DNA from: Symbiodinium natans
Taxonomy: Eukaryota; Sar; Dinophyceae; Suessiales; Symbiodiniaceae
NCBI GenBank assembly: GCA_905221605.1
Contig: CAJNDS010000239.1
Span: forward strand, 125,927 to 189,926
Direction: 5' to 3'
DNA length: 64,000 nucleotides
Notes under the pieces: model-generated
The model's input: the letters and a program-made list of their open reading frames with translations, nothing else
Told to the model about the DNA's origin: nothing
The model's database searches: none
Program-made: the position numbers and the translations under genes
Shown here: piece by piece, positions 11,587 through 19,765 of the stretch
How the letters are laid out: the number at the start of each line of letters is the position of its first letter
How positions within the stretch are numbered: the first letter of the stretch is position 1

Positions 11587-13337
11587 GTTCCTAGAAGTTT
11601 TCCCCGCTGTGGGCGATCTCAAGGACGCAAAGGCTCAAGGATGCCAAGGCAGCAAGTTCAATCGCAGAGATCCCCATACCTGTTCATAATAAAGGCTTCG
11701 GGAGTTGGTTTAAGGTATCTTCCTCAATGAAAGGGTATTGAAGGTTAATTATTGGGCTATCTGAAACCCAAAAACAAGTTTTTCCACCCTTCAGCCTGAC
11801 CCTGGGGGTTCATGTTTTGGGGTTAAGGGCTTCTTTCTCACGCATCCCGAGGTTTAATTCACAACCTGCGCCGAGGATCTCTTACGGGGCCGGTTTGGCG
11901 CTGTTGGGCGCCGGCCGAGACCCACGTGTGAAGGTGGCGGTGGCAATGCACCACGGCCCCGTTTGGAGCTTTCGCTTCTTTGGGGCGGGGGTGGGGGTTT
12001 TCTGCTCGTTTCGGGGGCTGAAGGTTTCTTTTGGTCTTCAACTGGTTCGTGTTCCGTTTCGTTTGGGGCCTCCAACAAGGAGCAACCATGCAATGAAATC
12101 ACCGCCACACCCTCGCCAAGTGAAAGCCCTGAGGTCTGGATGGTCGGACTTGCAGCAGGCCTTGTTCAAGCACAGCCACTCGCCGAGCCTGTTTAGGGGC
12201 AACACGGCCTTGCGGGAGAGTGCTGTAGAATTCAGGCAGTATCGCAGTGCGGGCGCCTGCAGCGACCACTAATTGATGTTGCCCCACTTGCCCCAGTTGC
12301 TTCTCCAGAAGAGCTACTTGATGTTGCCCCACTTGCTCACGTGGTGGCCCGAAAGAGCTGATGGCCCCAGAAGCAAGTGGGGGACAAGTGGAGGCAATAT
12401 CGTTTTTCGCTAAGGGGTCAGAGCAAGTGGGGGCAAGCGGGGCAAGTGACAGCAAGCAGCAGAAGTGTTGGGCTGTCAGGCTTTTGGAGGCTTAGGGAGT
12501 TGGGATTTAGGGCTCAGGGATCCGAAGCCATCCATAACCCTAAACCCCAGTTTAACCCTAACAACCCTAAGGAGCCAAAACCAGGAGTTGATCTTCCGCA
12601 ATGATTGTAAAAGTCACCCAAAGCCCTCTGCACGACTAAACACCAAAGCCCTAAGTTAGCCCCGACTATACCCAAGTCCCCGAAAGCCCTAAGCCCGGTG
12701 CCTTTCTAAGACTCTCCAAACCTCGTCTGGGGCGTAGTGCTGGTGGTGATGGCCCATGTGGTGCGGATCTCAGCGACCGGGGCTTGGGATCTAGGCCTAA
12801 AACCCTAAATCCTAGTCGTAAACCCTAAACCTTAAATCTTAAACCTCTGAGGTTTGGGGTTGGGGTTTATAGGGGTTGGGGTTCCTGCAGCCGCCAACAG
12901 ACTAGCCTTGAGGGCTTAGGGGGTTAGGGACTTCGGCTTATGGTTTGAAGGGTCGTAGGGCTTTAGGGCCATAGGGCTTAGGGTCTTTACGGCGTTTAGG
13001 ATTCTAAGGGGGCTTAAGATGCACCCTGAACCCGAAACCCGTCGCAGGCGTGAAAGGACTTCCATGGGCCCCAGGCATCATCCCAACAGCCTAGACTCCA
13101 ACCAACGGACAACCCTTAAAACCCTAAACTGGCTGCTTTGCAACCCTAAGCCTACAGCCCTTTAGCCTTGAAGCCCTGAAGCCCTCAAACCCCATATAAG
13201 CCCTGAACCTCCCTAAACCTTAAAACCCTAAAGCTGCAAGACTTGAACTCTCTGCCGTACCCAGCGACGCACAGCGGGCCTTAGCACTTGAGGTCGGCAA
13301 ACCCGAGCCACTTTTGGACGAGGCTTTGGCTTATCTC

Positions 13338-13368
<31 letters not shown>

Positions 13369-16300
13369 CGCTCAGCTTTGTCTTTTTTTGCCAGGAGGGC
13401 TTGAGGGTTGAGTTGTTTGAACCATTTCTACACCCATCCAGCCTCATCATTATTAACAACGGTTCCTGTTTCATTTCTCAAGTAACCTCGGTTCTGGCAG
13501 TCGTTTGTGGGGCTGGGTTGGGTTGGGGGAGGGCTAAGCTTGCGGGTTTTTGTGGTACAGCGACCGTCACCTCAACAACTTGAAGGCACCCTGGATCTCG
13601 TAGTCCAACTTCTTTACTTGAGGAGCGCGCCCCTTAATCTAATTTTCCCCGCGCCCTGAACCTCTCCCAATCTCTAAAATCCGAAACTTCGGCCTCTCAA
13701 TTTGTTTGGGGCACAGAGGGATCTGAGCTGAGAAACCAGCGTGGTACAGAATTGTTTCCTCCCCCCTCCAACCAAGAAATCCATTGTGGAGGACCCTACC
13801 CTACACCCTAGACCCTGTGGGCACCAACTCCGAACCCTAAGCCCTTCTTTGGCCCGTTGAAGGTTGGGTTGCTGTTGCCATATGTAATCAATTCCAAACC
13901 GTAGCGCCTAAACCTTAAACACTACAAGCCGCAAGGCCTCAACCCCTTCACCGAGAACCCAGAAAGCCCGGGTCTGGCCTGGTGCCAAAAGTATAAGTTA
14001 CCCATCGAAGGCAACTAGAATACTCTACATCCTACGGTCCCTTGAAACCCCTAACTCCAAAACCCTAAACCTGTACAGCCGATACAGGAACCCCTTAACC
14101 CCAAACTCCTTAGCCCTAAGCCTATACAGCCGATACAGCAACCCCTACACCCTAAGTCCTAAACCCCTAAACCTATACAGCCTATATAAGTAGCCCTGAA
14201 CAGGCAAAAACCAGAGAGATCGCAGGTCTGGCGCCAGGTCCTCGCCGGGAACGTCACGGCGGCCCAGGAGTTCGCTGCGCTCCGCTCCGTCTTGCCCCTG
14301 CTGCCAGCGCTCGAGGCTGGGGACCCCCCTTGTAAGGGGGTCCTCATCTGTAGAGTTTAGGGTTTAGGGTTCTAGGGCTGTTGGGAGAGTTTTAGGGTGT
14401 AGGTTTCAATTTGGGGGTTTATGGTTTCAAGAGATCTACAGAAGGGTTCTCGTATAGGCTACTTGCTGAGAGGGGATTTTCGGGTTTGTCAGCTTCGGGT
14501 TCAGGGGATTAGGTAGATCAAGTGTTCTGGGCTTATAAAGTTTAGTTAGGGTTTCGTGGGGTTTTTTGAAGTTCAGAAATTCGTGGGGTTCTTGGGCGGA
14601 GGTTTCGAGTCTGCGGGTTTGGGGGTGTGGGGTAGATCGTGCTTCACACACCCAAAACCCTATCTAACCCATAGAACTTTACCACCGAAAACCCTAAATC
14701 CTCACTCAAGCCCTAAATTCCTATAGAGCCCTAAACCTAAAAGCCCCAGCCGCTGGCGCAGAACCGCAGCGTGCCGCTCTTCATCTCCAACAACTTCGAG
14801 GCTCGTGGAGAGCGGAAGGCTATGAGGGTTATCTATACCCTTATCGTAGATGAGTGGATTAAGACCTAGACTCTCCTTGCGCCCTGGGCCCTTCTAAAAG
14901 GGCCCATCGGTTAGGGCAGCATAGGCCCTGCATGGTCTCATACTAACGCTTTCTAAGGTAGCCGCCGGGCTGTCGCTACGATTCAATTTGTGGGTCTTAA
15001 CCAAAAACATGGATGTGCGGATCTTTGCAAAACCCTAAGCCCCAAATCTAAACCCTAAACCCAAACCCTATAACATAGGGTATTTTGTTTTGGTCTGAAG
15101 AGCGTCCTGACCAAGCTTAGGATTTCAAGCCTCAGGGCATAGTGGGTGTAGGGGATTTTGGGTTTGTTCACCAACATTCTCTTAGCCCCTAGCTGCCATA
15201 CTCGTCCCTGCACCCCCTCGGCCCGATAAGTCATACTTCTGCCAGCGAGACGTGCTGGGAGGATCGTTTGTTCTATCCGGAGGACGCCATTGCTTTATAC
15301 GAGCACCTGTGGCCGCAGATGGGCCCTGCTATACAGGGGAAGTCAGCTTACACACATATCCTCATGTGACATCTCTTCGATTTATAGTGTAGGGTTGAGG
15401 GGTAGCCAAGATCCTAAACCCGGAATCTTCATACCTCCCCCAACAAATTGGAGCCGGCGCCGAGGCAGTACAAGGGTCCAAAGCGACTACTGTTGAATCA
15501 AGGCGGGACGTGGAAAGTTGGGTAGTTATTTGTTTTTGTTGGGGACCCTGTGGTTTTCAAAGTTGGGTGTTTGTGATACTTGGGGTCTTTGGGATTTGCG
15601 CGGCAAGGCCGCCTCTTCTTCGTTGGCTCTCGTTCTCTACTCCAGCGCTCTGATGTCGCCAGGCTTCAGGGTCCCCTTCCGCTGTTTATGCCCTTGCAGG
15701 CGTCCACGCCAGCGCGGAAATCGGAGGGCTGATTGGGCTGCCGAACAACCACGTCTGGCTGGAGGTGAAGCGCCTTGGCCCTATTTGGAAGCCCCCAAGC
15801 CCACGCTCAAAGCAAATCTTAAGCCCCACAAACCCCTGTGAGCACCGTTTGTGCCATTTAAATCCTGAATAAAGCCCTTATCAGCCTCCGATAACCGTTA
15901 CAAGCCCCTCGACCCTACCCTATTTAAACTGCCCTAAACCCTATAAACCCTAAGCCCGCAATCCCTTTCAAACCCGGGCGTTTGTTCGAGGAAGTGGCTG
16001 GCCACGCACCTGAAGGGCGAGCCGGGGCCAAGTCCGCCTGCGGTGGAGATGCAGCTGAGGCCGCCTGGACTTCCGGAAGGGTTTACAGGGCTTTTGCATT
16101 TAGGGCTTAGGGTTCTTGGGGCAGAGGGTTTTAGGGCTTAAGGTTTTGGGCATGCAGGGCTTGTAGGCAGGATTAATTTAGGGTCTGCGGGCTTTTGCGG
16201 GGATCGCCGCCTATAGGGCTTCTAGGGTTTAAAAGGTTTAGGGCCTAAACTGTGTGTCAGCACTAAGGGCTTCTACTGTGCCAAGTAAGAAGGGGTAGGT

Positions 16301-18847
16301 CGATGGGGCGACACGGACCATGGGTTTTCTCGAAGCCCCGTCCTCGAAGTTGTCATTCCCTTTTCGCTTCTGGTTCCGCGAAATGCAAAACTGTCGTCGC
16401 CTTTGGGCCCTAAACCCTGTAAACCCTAAACCCTAGACCCGGTGTACATTTTTTGGGGCATGGTGTCTTACGTTGGCCTGGGCTCAAGGGGCTTTCAGGG
16501 TTCTGGGTGAAGGCCTCCTTTTGTTGGGGGGGGATCTTCTTGGTGGATGAGGTCTTGTAGGGTTTACGGGCTTAGGGGTTTGGGGTTGACAGGGCTTTGG
16601 GGCTTAGGTGTTGTTTGCGTTTCGTCATCAGCCCAGGAGAGGGAGGTCCAAGCGGGAGAGGTGCCTAGCGAATTTTACTTGTAGGAAAGCTTCGGGAGCC
16701 ATAGGGAGTACCAGGAAAATCATTGGGCTACCCATCCACTCCCCCCTTTTTGTCAAGACCTCTCCAAAGCCTAAACCCGAAACCAAACACCCGCTCCGTG
16801 AAGAAATTCCTTGAGGACCCCTAGAATTAATTAAAGGCCCGAAGGTGTCAGCACGCGCCAAGAAGGCATCTGCGTGCAGGGCTGGGGGCTCGTGGCGCGA
16901 TTGTTGCATCTTTAGGGTGTAGAAGTTCTAGGGTTAAGGGTTCAGCGTTTGGGAGCTTTAGGTTGGAGTGAAGAGGAGTTAAAGTGCAGTGTCTAGAGTT
17001 ATGTCGGTCAGAGGGCTCAGTTCTCCGCAGCGCAAATGCTGAGGTCCAATCACGCGGTGCGACGCTTGGCATTTGAGTGGACTTGTGGGTTTTAAAGCTC
17101 GGGGTTTAGGGTTCAGGGTTTAGGGCTTGGGGACGAAGACATGATAGATCATGTTATTGGAACATGTGCGAGCGGATTGTGGGTTGGAGGCTTCTTGTTT
17201 GCAGAGACACGAGGAGACCAATGCAAAGGAACCAGTTGCACCTCTGGGCTTCTGCACCTCTCTCTCCCTTTCTTTCCCTTCCCCCTCCCTCCCCTCCCTC
17301 CCCTCCCTCCCCTCCCTCCCCTCCCTCCCCTCCCTTCCCCCCCCCCCCCTCCCTCCCCTTCCCTCCCCCTCCGTCTCCCTAAACCCTAGACCCTAAACCT
17401 AAACCTAAGCCCTAAGCACTACATCCACCTCAAGCTCCAAGCCCTGGGCTCGCCACCGGACCCGAAACCCTACACCCCAAACCCCAAAGCCTTTAAACCC
17501 CAAAGCCTTTGAACCCCCGAAACCCCTCCAAGGAGAGCAGTTCGACATCTGGCCCAGTAGCCGCCTGCAGCGGTGGGAGCTGGTGCTGGACTTAGCCCAG
17601 GGCTCTGAAGGCAGCCTGGGCATGCCACCCCTATGGCCCTAGCCGTGAACCTCAAATCACCCTGATCCCCAGAAAGCCCTTAAAGCCCCGAACCCCCCCC
17701 TCCCCGCTAAACCCTAAACCCTAAACCCTAAACCCTAAGCCCTAAACCCTAAACCCTAAACCCCAAAATCCCTAAACCCCTAAAACCCTAAACCCCTAAA
17801 ACCCGAAAACCCTAAAACCTAAACCCTAAAACCCTAAACCCTAAAACCCCTAAAACCCTAAAACCCTAAAACCCTAAAACCCTAAACCCTCCTGAGCCCC
17901 TGAAAGCCACGAACCCAAGGTGCCCTCCCCTCGGGGCCACGGCCTCTTCGGGCGCCTGGTGGCCCGGGGCGAGGAGGCTCTGGACCGGAGATGTTTTTAA
18001 AGAGGGCTTAGGGTTTAGGGTGCAGGGTTTAGGGTTTAGGGTTTGGGGGTTTAGGGTTTAGGGTTTAGGGGGGGGGCTGAAGGGGATTTCTAGGGTTTTG
18101 GCTTGAGGGATGCTGAACGTTCGATCTGATATTTGCAGGTTTTAGCATCTTGTTAGAGGGATTGTGTTCAGTCCTTGCCTGTTGCTTGCTGAAGTGCCCG
18201 AATTTTAAGGTTCTCGGGCTGTTCAGGGACAGCCTGAGGGTTACGGTTCAGAATTTTGCGTGGCCGGGTTTGAATGGGTTCTCCTGTTTTTAGGCTCGGG
18301 GTGTAGGGCCTAAACCTAACCCCAAGCCCTAAAGCCTAAGCCCCAAAAAGGTGTAGGTGGACGTCCGGCTTCGGGTCGCTGCAGTCTGATTACCCGAAGC
18401 ATTGCTAGGATCTAGAGTAGATCACCCTTTGAGGTTCAATCAGGGTTTGGGGGATATGGGGGTCGAGAAGCCACCCCATCTAGATGAACAGAGACCTGCA
18501 TGGCTGGAGGGGCCTTTAGGGGGGCTGTATGAGCAAGCGCCAAAACCCCCAGCCATTCAAGTAAGTAAAGGGTGGACACGAATGCCCAAAACCCTGCAAA
18601 GCGATGGGAACACCTGAAAAGCGAACCCCTAAGTTAATGGACCGTTGGGTGGGCTGTAGCCTTGAAATTTCCCCAGAGCGACACCTGTGGACGCTAGAAC
18701 CCTGCAAAGCAATGGGAACACTTGAAAAGCGACACTCCTCATGTTGCGTCCATGGCGCGGCAGGCTCCCAGCGCGGAGTTCGAGAGCATCTCGTTTGGCA
18801 GGTTGACGGGCATCAATGCAGGACAGGCGCCCAACTTCTGTCCATAA
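2608..18847 (+). CDS. Secreted alpha/beta-hydrolase, peptidase S15/CocE type (gene span)
   Basis: Multi-exon gene for an alpha/beta-hydrolase resembling the S15/CocE-NonD acyl hydrolases and peptidases. Exons in order give a signal peptide (2608), the early strand motif SFDGTKLNADASLP (3102), GYIILEY-ETRGWYFSGG (8234 joined to 8652), DPGRIALAG-ISYGAG with the nucleophile elbow (9400 joined to 11876), FISNNFE-DRLFYPEDA with the ac candidate acid (14750 joined to 15262), and VHASAE with the His (15700). A WLATHLKG helix follows, then a probable C-terminal jelly-roll part (17533-18847). The catalytic triad candidates are Ser 11880-11882, Asp 15262-15264 and His 15705-15707. Seven junctions keep phase, five of the listed introns being GC-AG or GT-AG with AG|G. 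Substrate is unknown; secretion is inferred from the signal peptide. The cap-region exons and the last third are less certain, and one or two small exons are probably missing, for example between 8726 and 9400. Confidence 0.7.
3102..3165 (+). CDS. Hydrolase exon: N-terminal beta-strand region
   Basis: It begins after TGAG|G and reads LKFLTIYSFDGTKLNADASL, the 'DG..L.AD...P' motif at the start of S15/CocE hydrolases. Another frame over the same DNA is also open, but lacks the family match. The 3' end is uncertain; the frame stays open to about 3197. Confidence 0.55.
4026..4084 (+). CDS. Hydrolase exon: VVIMANSWSVPQFE strand
   Basis: It lies between CCAG|G and G|GTAGGG, 59 nt, ending in phase 2. 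It joins in frame to the exon at 8234 across a 4.15-kb intron: the split codon gives W, followed by YVVQAQELAQQGY. This is the 'P-V-vvmans' strand before the oxyanion region in the family. Confidence 0.75.
4153..4379. repeat. AT-rich segment between 14-bp direct repeats
   Basis: The 14-mer CCTCTACAGGCCCG occurs at 4153-4166 and again at 4366-4379. Between them lies DNA clearly richer in A+T than its surroundings and free of telomere-like repeats. This could be an inserted sequence with a target duplication, or an old local duplication. Short ORFs on both strands there match nothing I know. Confidence 0.35.
4455..8010 (+). repeat. 53-bp satellite array with higher-order structure
   Basis: More than 60 tandem units of about 53 bp fill an intron of the hydrolase gene. 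Each unit has a GCCCC-GCAA-GGGGC stem-loop, then AACTGATGCTCATGA and CGCTCGCCTTGTCGG. From about 4970 to 6650 four variant units form a 209-bp higher-order repeat (markers at 5254, 5464 and 5673; spacings of 206, 209, 210 and 261 are seen). From about 6650 to 7970 the units are almost identical, indicating recent amplification. Apparent ORFs here are repeat translations, not genes. Confidence 0.97.
8018..8080 (+). CDS. Candidate exon, probably spurious
   Basis: Just after the satellite an open stretch reads DPEDLLDALGGGSDVSG. Because the hydrolase exons at 4026 and 8234 join in phase without it, it is probably not used, or it belongs to something else. Confidence 0.15.
8234..8288 (+). CDS. 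Hydrolase exon: AQELAQQGYIILEY
   Basis: It lies between CAAG|G and TAC|GTGCCC, 55 nt. It encodes the helix and strand 'A..LA..GY.vl.Y' that precedes the RG motif in S15/CocE proteins. It ends in phase 0 and joins directly to the exon at 8652. Confidence 0.85.
8381..8475. repeat. Degenerate GATGCGACT repeat
   Basis: Four copies of GATGYGACT at 8382, 8408, 8445 and 8465 in GC-rich intron DNA. Function unknown. Confidence 0.4.
8652..8726 (+). CDS. Hydrolase exon: ETRGWYFSGGEIDCAG
   Basis: It lies between AAAG|G and GAG|GTGGCT, 75 nt (25 codons), phase 0 at both ends. RGWYFSGG is the family's 'RG...SGG' oxyanion-side loop, and the following GEKDQRD is the 'G..E/K..D' stretch. Confidence 0.85.
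9400..9428 (+). CDS. Hydrolase exon: PDPGRIALAG
   Basis: It encodes DPGRIALA plus two bases (GG) of the Gly before the nucleophile elbow. It leaves through a GC 5' site (GG|GCCATT) and joins in phase to 11876 to give LAG-ISYGAG. The start may instead be 9389 (AAAG|G), reading GDWQPDPGRI. A small exon between 8726 and here is probably missing. Confidence 0.7.
9719..11060. repeat. 521-bp tandem repeat, about 2.5 copies
   Basis: The same sequence recurs with a 521-bp period (marker GAGTGCCTTAC at 9752, 10273 and 10794). Copies 1 and 2 are nearly identical. Copy 3 carries small deletions and diverges after about 11000. It sits inside the intron that splits the nucleophile elbow of the hydrolase. 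Confidence 0.95.
10862..11281 (+). CDS. Open reading frame in repeat copy 3, doubtful
   Basis: 139 codons starting in the 521-bp repeat and running beyond it. The same frame in copies 1 and 2 stops soon after RREEVYGALLGEAPFVGQ, because copy 3 has small deletions. No family is recognised and it lies in an intron, so I regard it as probably not a gene. Confidence 0.15.
   Translation: MRHLASRREEVYGALLGEAPFVGQRAFRSEAYDGGAHGLLRPLVGALWWPSVDFAVDGPALHRKGGHCLALRFAVLCFVITLCFSVPKARPSDQAIRGVLCLHECHVMSQTACDAVTAPVVAASHKQRQRVALSHCGWR
11523..11584. repeat. TA-rich microsatellite
   Basis: (TA)n with ACATATACATA interruptions, about 60 bp, in an intron. Directly after it an open stretch (about 11581-11691, starting MSFLEVFPAVGDL) looks coding. 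It is skipped if 9428 joins 11876, so I do not call it. Confidence 0.95.
11876..11965 (+). CDS. Hydrolase exon: nucleophile elbow ISYGAG
   Basis: It begins after CGAG|G and completes the Gly codon from 9428. It reads ISYGAGLALLGAGRDPRVK and then VAVAMHHG. S-Y-G-A-G at Ser 11880-11882 is the catalytic elbow, followed by the 'DPRVKA.VAM' strand. The end is uncertain; GT sites near 11961 and further downstream are possible. Confidence 0.8.
11966..12275 (+). other. Non-repetitive stretch, possible coding
   Basis: The frame of the preceding exon stays open to a stop at 12270-12272. Its end (from about 12120) reads LRSGWSDLQQALFKH and then SPSLFRGNTALRESAVEF, which looks coding. Whether this is part of the hydrolase cap, read-through of an intron, or a separate exon cannot be decided from sequence alone. 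Confidence 0.3.
12276..12452. repeat. Imperfect inverted repeat
   Basis: TTGATGTTGCCCCACTTGC occurs twice near 12274-12340, and complementary GCAAGTGGGGGACAAGTGG and CAAGTGGGGGCAAGCGGGG lie at 12378-12440. The arms could form a long imperfect hairpin. It may be a small inverted-repeat element. Confidence 0.45.
13048..13092 (+). CDS. Candidate hydrolase cap exon
   Basis: It begins after CGCAG|G and reads GVKGLPWAPGIIPT, flanked by C-rich telomere-like DNA on both sides. Position suits the hydrolase cap, but no phase check is possible. Confidence 0.3.
13255..13331 (+). CDS. Candidate hydrolase cap exon
   Basis: An open island between C-rich sequence and a CT microsatellite reads SDAQRALALEVGKPEPLLDE and then ALAYL. 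Codon use is like that of the confirmed exons; the boundaries are not fixed. Confidence 0.4.
13331..13372. repeat. CT microsatellite
   Basis: (CT)n with TTT interruptions, in an intron. Confidence 0.9.
13561..13600 (+). CDS. Candidate hydrolase cap exon
   Basis: It begins after GTACAG and reads DRHLNNLKAPWIS. It could follow the ALAYL segment at 13331. Confidence 0.4.
13601..14225. other. Intron DNA, CCCTAAA-like
   Basis: Mostly degenerate CCCTAAA (13800-14180), which fits the 3' half of an intron. One open island near 13730-13800 (EKPAWYRIVSSPLQ) is weak. Confidence 0.5.
14226..14315 (+). CDS. Hydrolase exon: helix before the acid strand
   Basis: It lies between GCAG|G and GAG|GCTGGG, 90 nt (30 codons), phase 0 at both ends. 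It reads VWRQVLAGNVTAAQEFAALR and then SVLPLLPALE. It joins the exon at 14750 in frame through a GC-AG intron. Confidence 0.8.
14750..14800 (+). CDS. Hydrolase exon: VPLFISNNFE
   Basis: It lies between CCCAG|C and GAG|GCTCGT, 51 nt, phase 0 at both ends. It carries the strand leading to the catalytic acid; the next exon continues directly with DRLFYPED. Confidence 0.85.
15262..15335 (+). CDS. Hydrolase exon: catalytic acid DRLFYPED
   Basis: It begins after GGAG|G with GAT, the candidate catalytic Asp (15262-15264), and reads DRLFYPEDAIALYEHLWPQM. This matches the family's '..ND.lF.P..a..fye.L'. The end is uncertain: a GC site after ATGG would give the phase needed by the exon at 15700, but a small exon may be missing. 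Confidence 0.75.
15700..15764 (+). CDS. Hydrolase exon: catalytic His, VHASAE
   Basis: It lies between GCAG|G and GAG|GTGAAG, 65 nt. It reads VHASAEIGGLIGLPNNHVW; the His at 15705-15707 is the family's 'G.H' histidine. It ends in phase 0. Confidence 0.85.
15995..16079 (+). CDS. Hydrolase exon: WLATHLKG
   Basis: After GAAG the frame reads WLATHLKGEPGPSPPAVEMQ and then LRPPGLPEG. 'W...hLKG......V.mql' is the helix after the catalytic His and the linker to the C-terminal domain in S15/CocE proteins. The end is probably G|GTTTAC near 16080. Confidence 0.65.
16080..17532. other. Intron DNA with candidate exons
   Basis: TTTAGGG-like DNA (16080-16620, 16915-16960, 17100-17130), then CCCTAAA-like DNA from 17385. 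Open islands that may be exons are about 16851-16905 (VSTRQEGICVQGWGLVAR), 17007-17083 (AQFSAAQMLRSNHAVRRLAF) and 17141-17255 (GTCASGLWVGGFLFAE). None has a family match. Confidence 0.4.
17262..17378. repeat. CCCTCCCT polypyrimidine tract
   Basis: About 115 bp of C and T, mainly CCCTCCCT units. Confidence 0.95.
17533..17619 (+). CDS. Probable hydrolase C-terminal-domain exon
   Basis: It lies between CCAAG|G and CTGG|GCATGC, 87 nt. It reads EQFDIWPSSRLQRWELVLDL and then AQGSEGSL. This fits the 'W....sWP.........L.L...g.L' start of the S15 C-terminal jelly-roll domain. Confidence 0.55.
17706..17890 (-). repeat. Interstitial telomeric array (CCCTAAA)n
   Basis: About 25 units of CCCTAAA with CCCTAAAA and CCCCAAA variants, C-rich strand on plus. 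Together with 18003-18067 it brackets the segment at 17920-17985 in inverted orientation. Confidence 0.95.
17920..17985 (+). CDS. Candidate hydrolase exon
   Basis: A GC-rich non-repetitive island after CCAAG|G. One frame reads VPSPRGHGLFGRLVARGEEA; the frame that would be in phase with 17619 is also open, with a Gly/Pro-rich product. Coding is likely, the frame undecided. Confidence 0.4.
18003..18067 (+). repeat. Interstitial telomeric array (TTTAGGG)n
   Basis: About eight TTTAGGG units, opposite in orientation to the array at 17706-17890. Confidence 0.95.
18357..18385 (+). CDS. Candidate hydrolase exon: VDVRLRVAA
   Basis: It begins after TGTAG|G. VDVRLRVAA resembles the 'v.v.L.vass' strand of the S15 C-terminal domain, but it is short. 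Confidence 0.4.
18455..18560 (+). CDS. Candidate exon ending at GTAAGT
   Basis: It reads VEKPPHLDEQRPAWLEGPLG and then GLYEQAPKPPAIQ, directly followed by a perfect GTAAGT 5' splice site at 18561. No family match. Confidence 0.4.
18588..18737. repeat. Direct repeat, about 38 bp, 111 bp apart
   Basis: ACCCTGCAAAGCRATGGGAACACYTGAAAAGCGA occurs near 18591 and again near 18702, with two differences. It lies in an intron or between exons. Confidence 0.75.
18741..18847 (+). CDS. Probable terminal hydrolase exon with stop
   Basis: An open island reads RQAPSAEFESISFGRLTGIN and then AGQAPNFCP, followed by TAA at 18845-18847. Codon use matches the other exons. It is the last convincing coding island before a long filler stretch, so I take it as the 3' end of the hydrolase. 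Confidence 0.45.
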
Positions 18848-19712
18848 CTTCGGGTGGGTTTCGAGTTTCATGTTCTCTGAGTTCTCTGTGCTTAAAACCC
18901 AATAAACTGGTCATGACACTTCCCCCCATTCCCTGCATGCGGGAAGGAGATCGGCGACGGGGGGGGGACACATGTGGCTGGGTGTAGTTCAGGGTGCATT
19001 GTGCGAAGTTGCTGGAGAATAATTAGAACCAGGGATCTCCTGAGCTTGACGCAGCAGTCGTCCTTAGCCCTCTCAACACCCTGAGCCCTGAAACCTGGTG
19101 ATGCTTTTGCCATGGTTGCCTGGGAAATCTCACAATCTCATCTTTTCGCACCAAGAGGACTTCCAATCCTTGGTGAGCTGATGCAGGCTGAGCACGGGCC
19201 GGCTGGGGTGAACAGGTTATAACAATGGCCGACAGAGTAAGTGTGCCGTCAATCGGTCTAGCTAGCAACCTAGAGATGCTATTCGTCGAAGCAACAGCAC
19301 TTTTCCAAGTCAGAGCAACCACAGCGGAAAGAACTAGTCTCAGCCACTCACCATGGCAAACGGTAAGCGCGTTCGTTCAGGCTGCACAAGCTGTAGCGGG
19401 TACTTGTCGATGAACATCTCTAAAGCGTTCCCGCGGGCAGTACTCATTGAATCAGCTGCTGCATGTCATGTGGGTGTCGCATGACCGATTCATTTGCAGC
19501 ATCGTGGTCGTGTTTTGAGCTCTAGGCAATGCAGCGGCATGATGTCATGTAATTAGAGACTGCGTCCTAAACCCTGAGCCCTAAAAGTCAAAATCCCGAA
19601 TCCTACAACCCAAACCCTAAATCTGAATCTTAAGCCCTGTGAGTCGTATCGTCCCTACATAAATCCTCAACCCCCTCTCAAGCTTTAACGGTTACCCTCC
19701 CTGGATCCTCCA
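18848..19712. other. Probable intergenic region
   Basis: This stretch is less telomere-like than its surroundings up to about 19560, then CCCTAAA-like. Small ORFs (19225-19413 and 19353-19484) have no support. It would be the place for a promoter of the next gene, but I see no motif that I can name. Confidence 0.35.
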
Positions 19713-19765
19713 GGTTTTCGTCGACCACCGCATCAAGTCCAACCTCCTCCTAAGCTCCAGGCGTC
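19713..19765 (+). CDS. Candidate exon, unidentified gene
   Basis: It begins after CCAG|G and reads VFVDHRIKSNLLLSSRRLSW between C-rich and G-rich flanks, the usual exon setting here. Confidence 0.45.

Noticed and set aside
11581-11691. Exon-like frame starting MSFLEVFPAVGDLKDAKAQG
   Set aside because: Exons 9400-9428 and 11876 join in phase across it to form the nucleophile elbow, so it is most likely intronic. It shows that coding-like islands can arise by chance here.
17141-17396. Three overlapping proline/serine-rich ORFs
   Set aside because: Produced by the CCCTCCCT tract; only the first 35 codons of one frame are non-repetitive.
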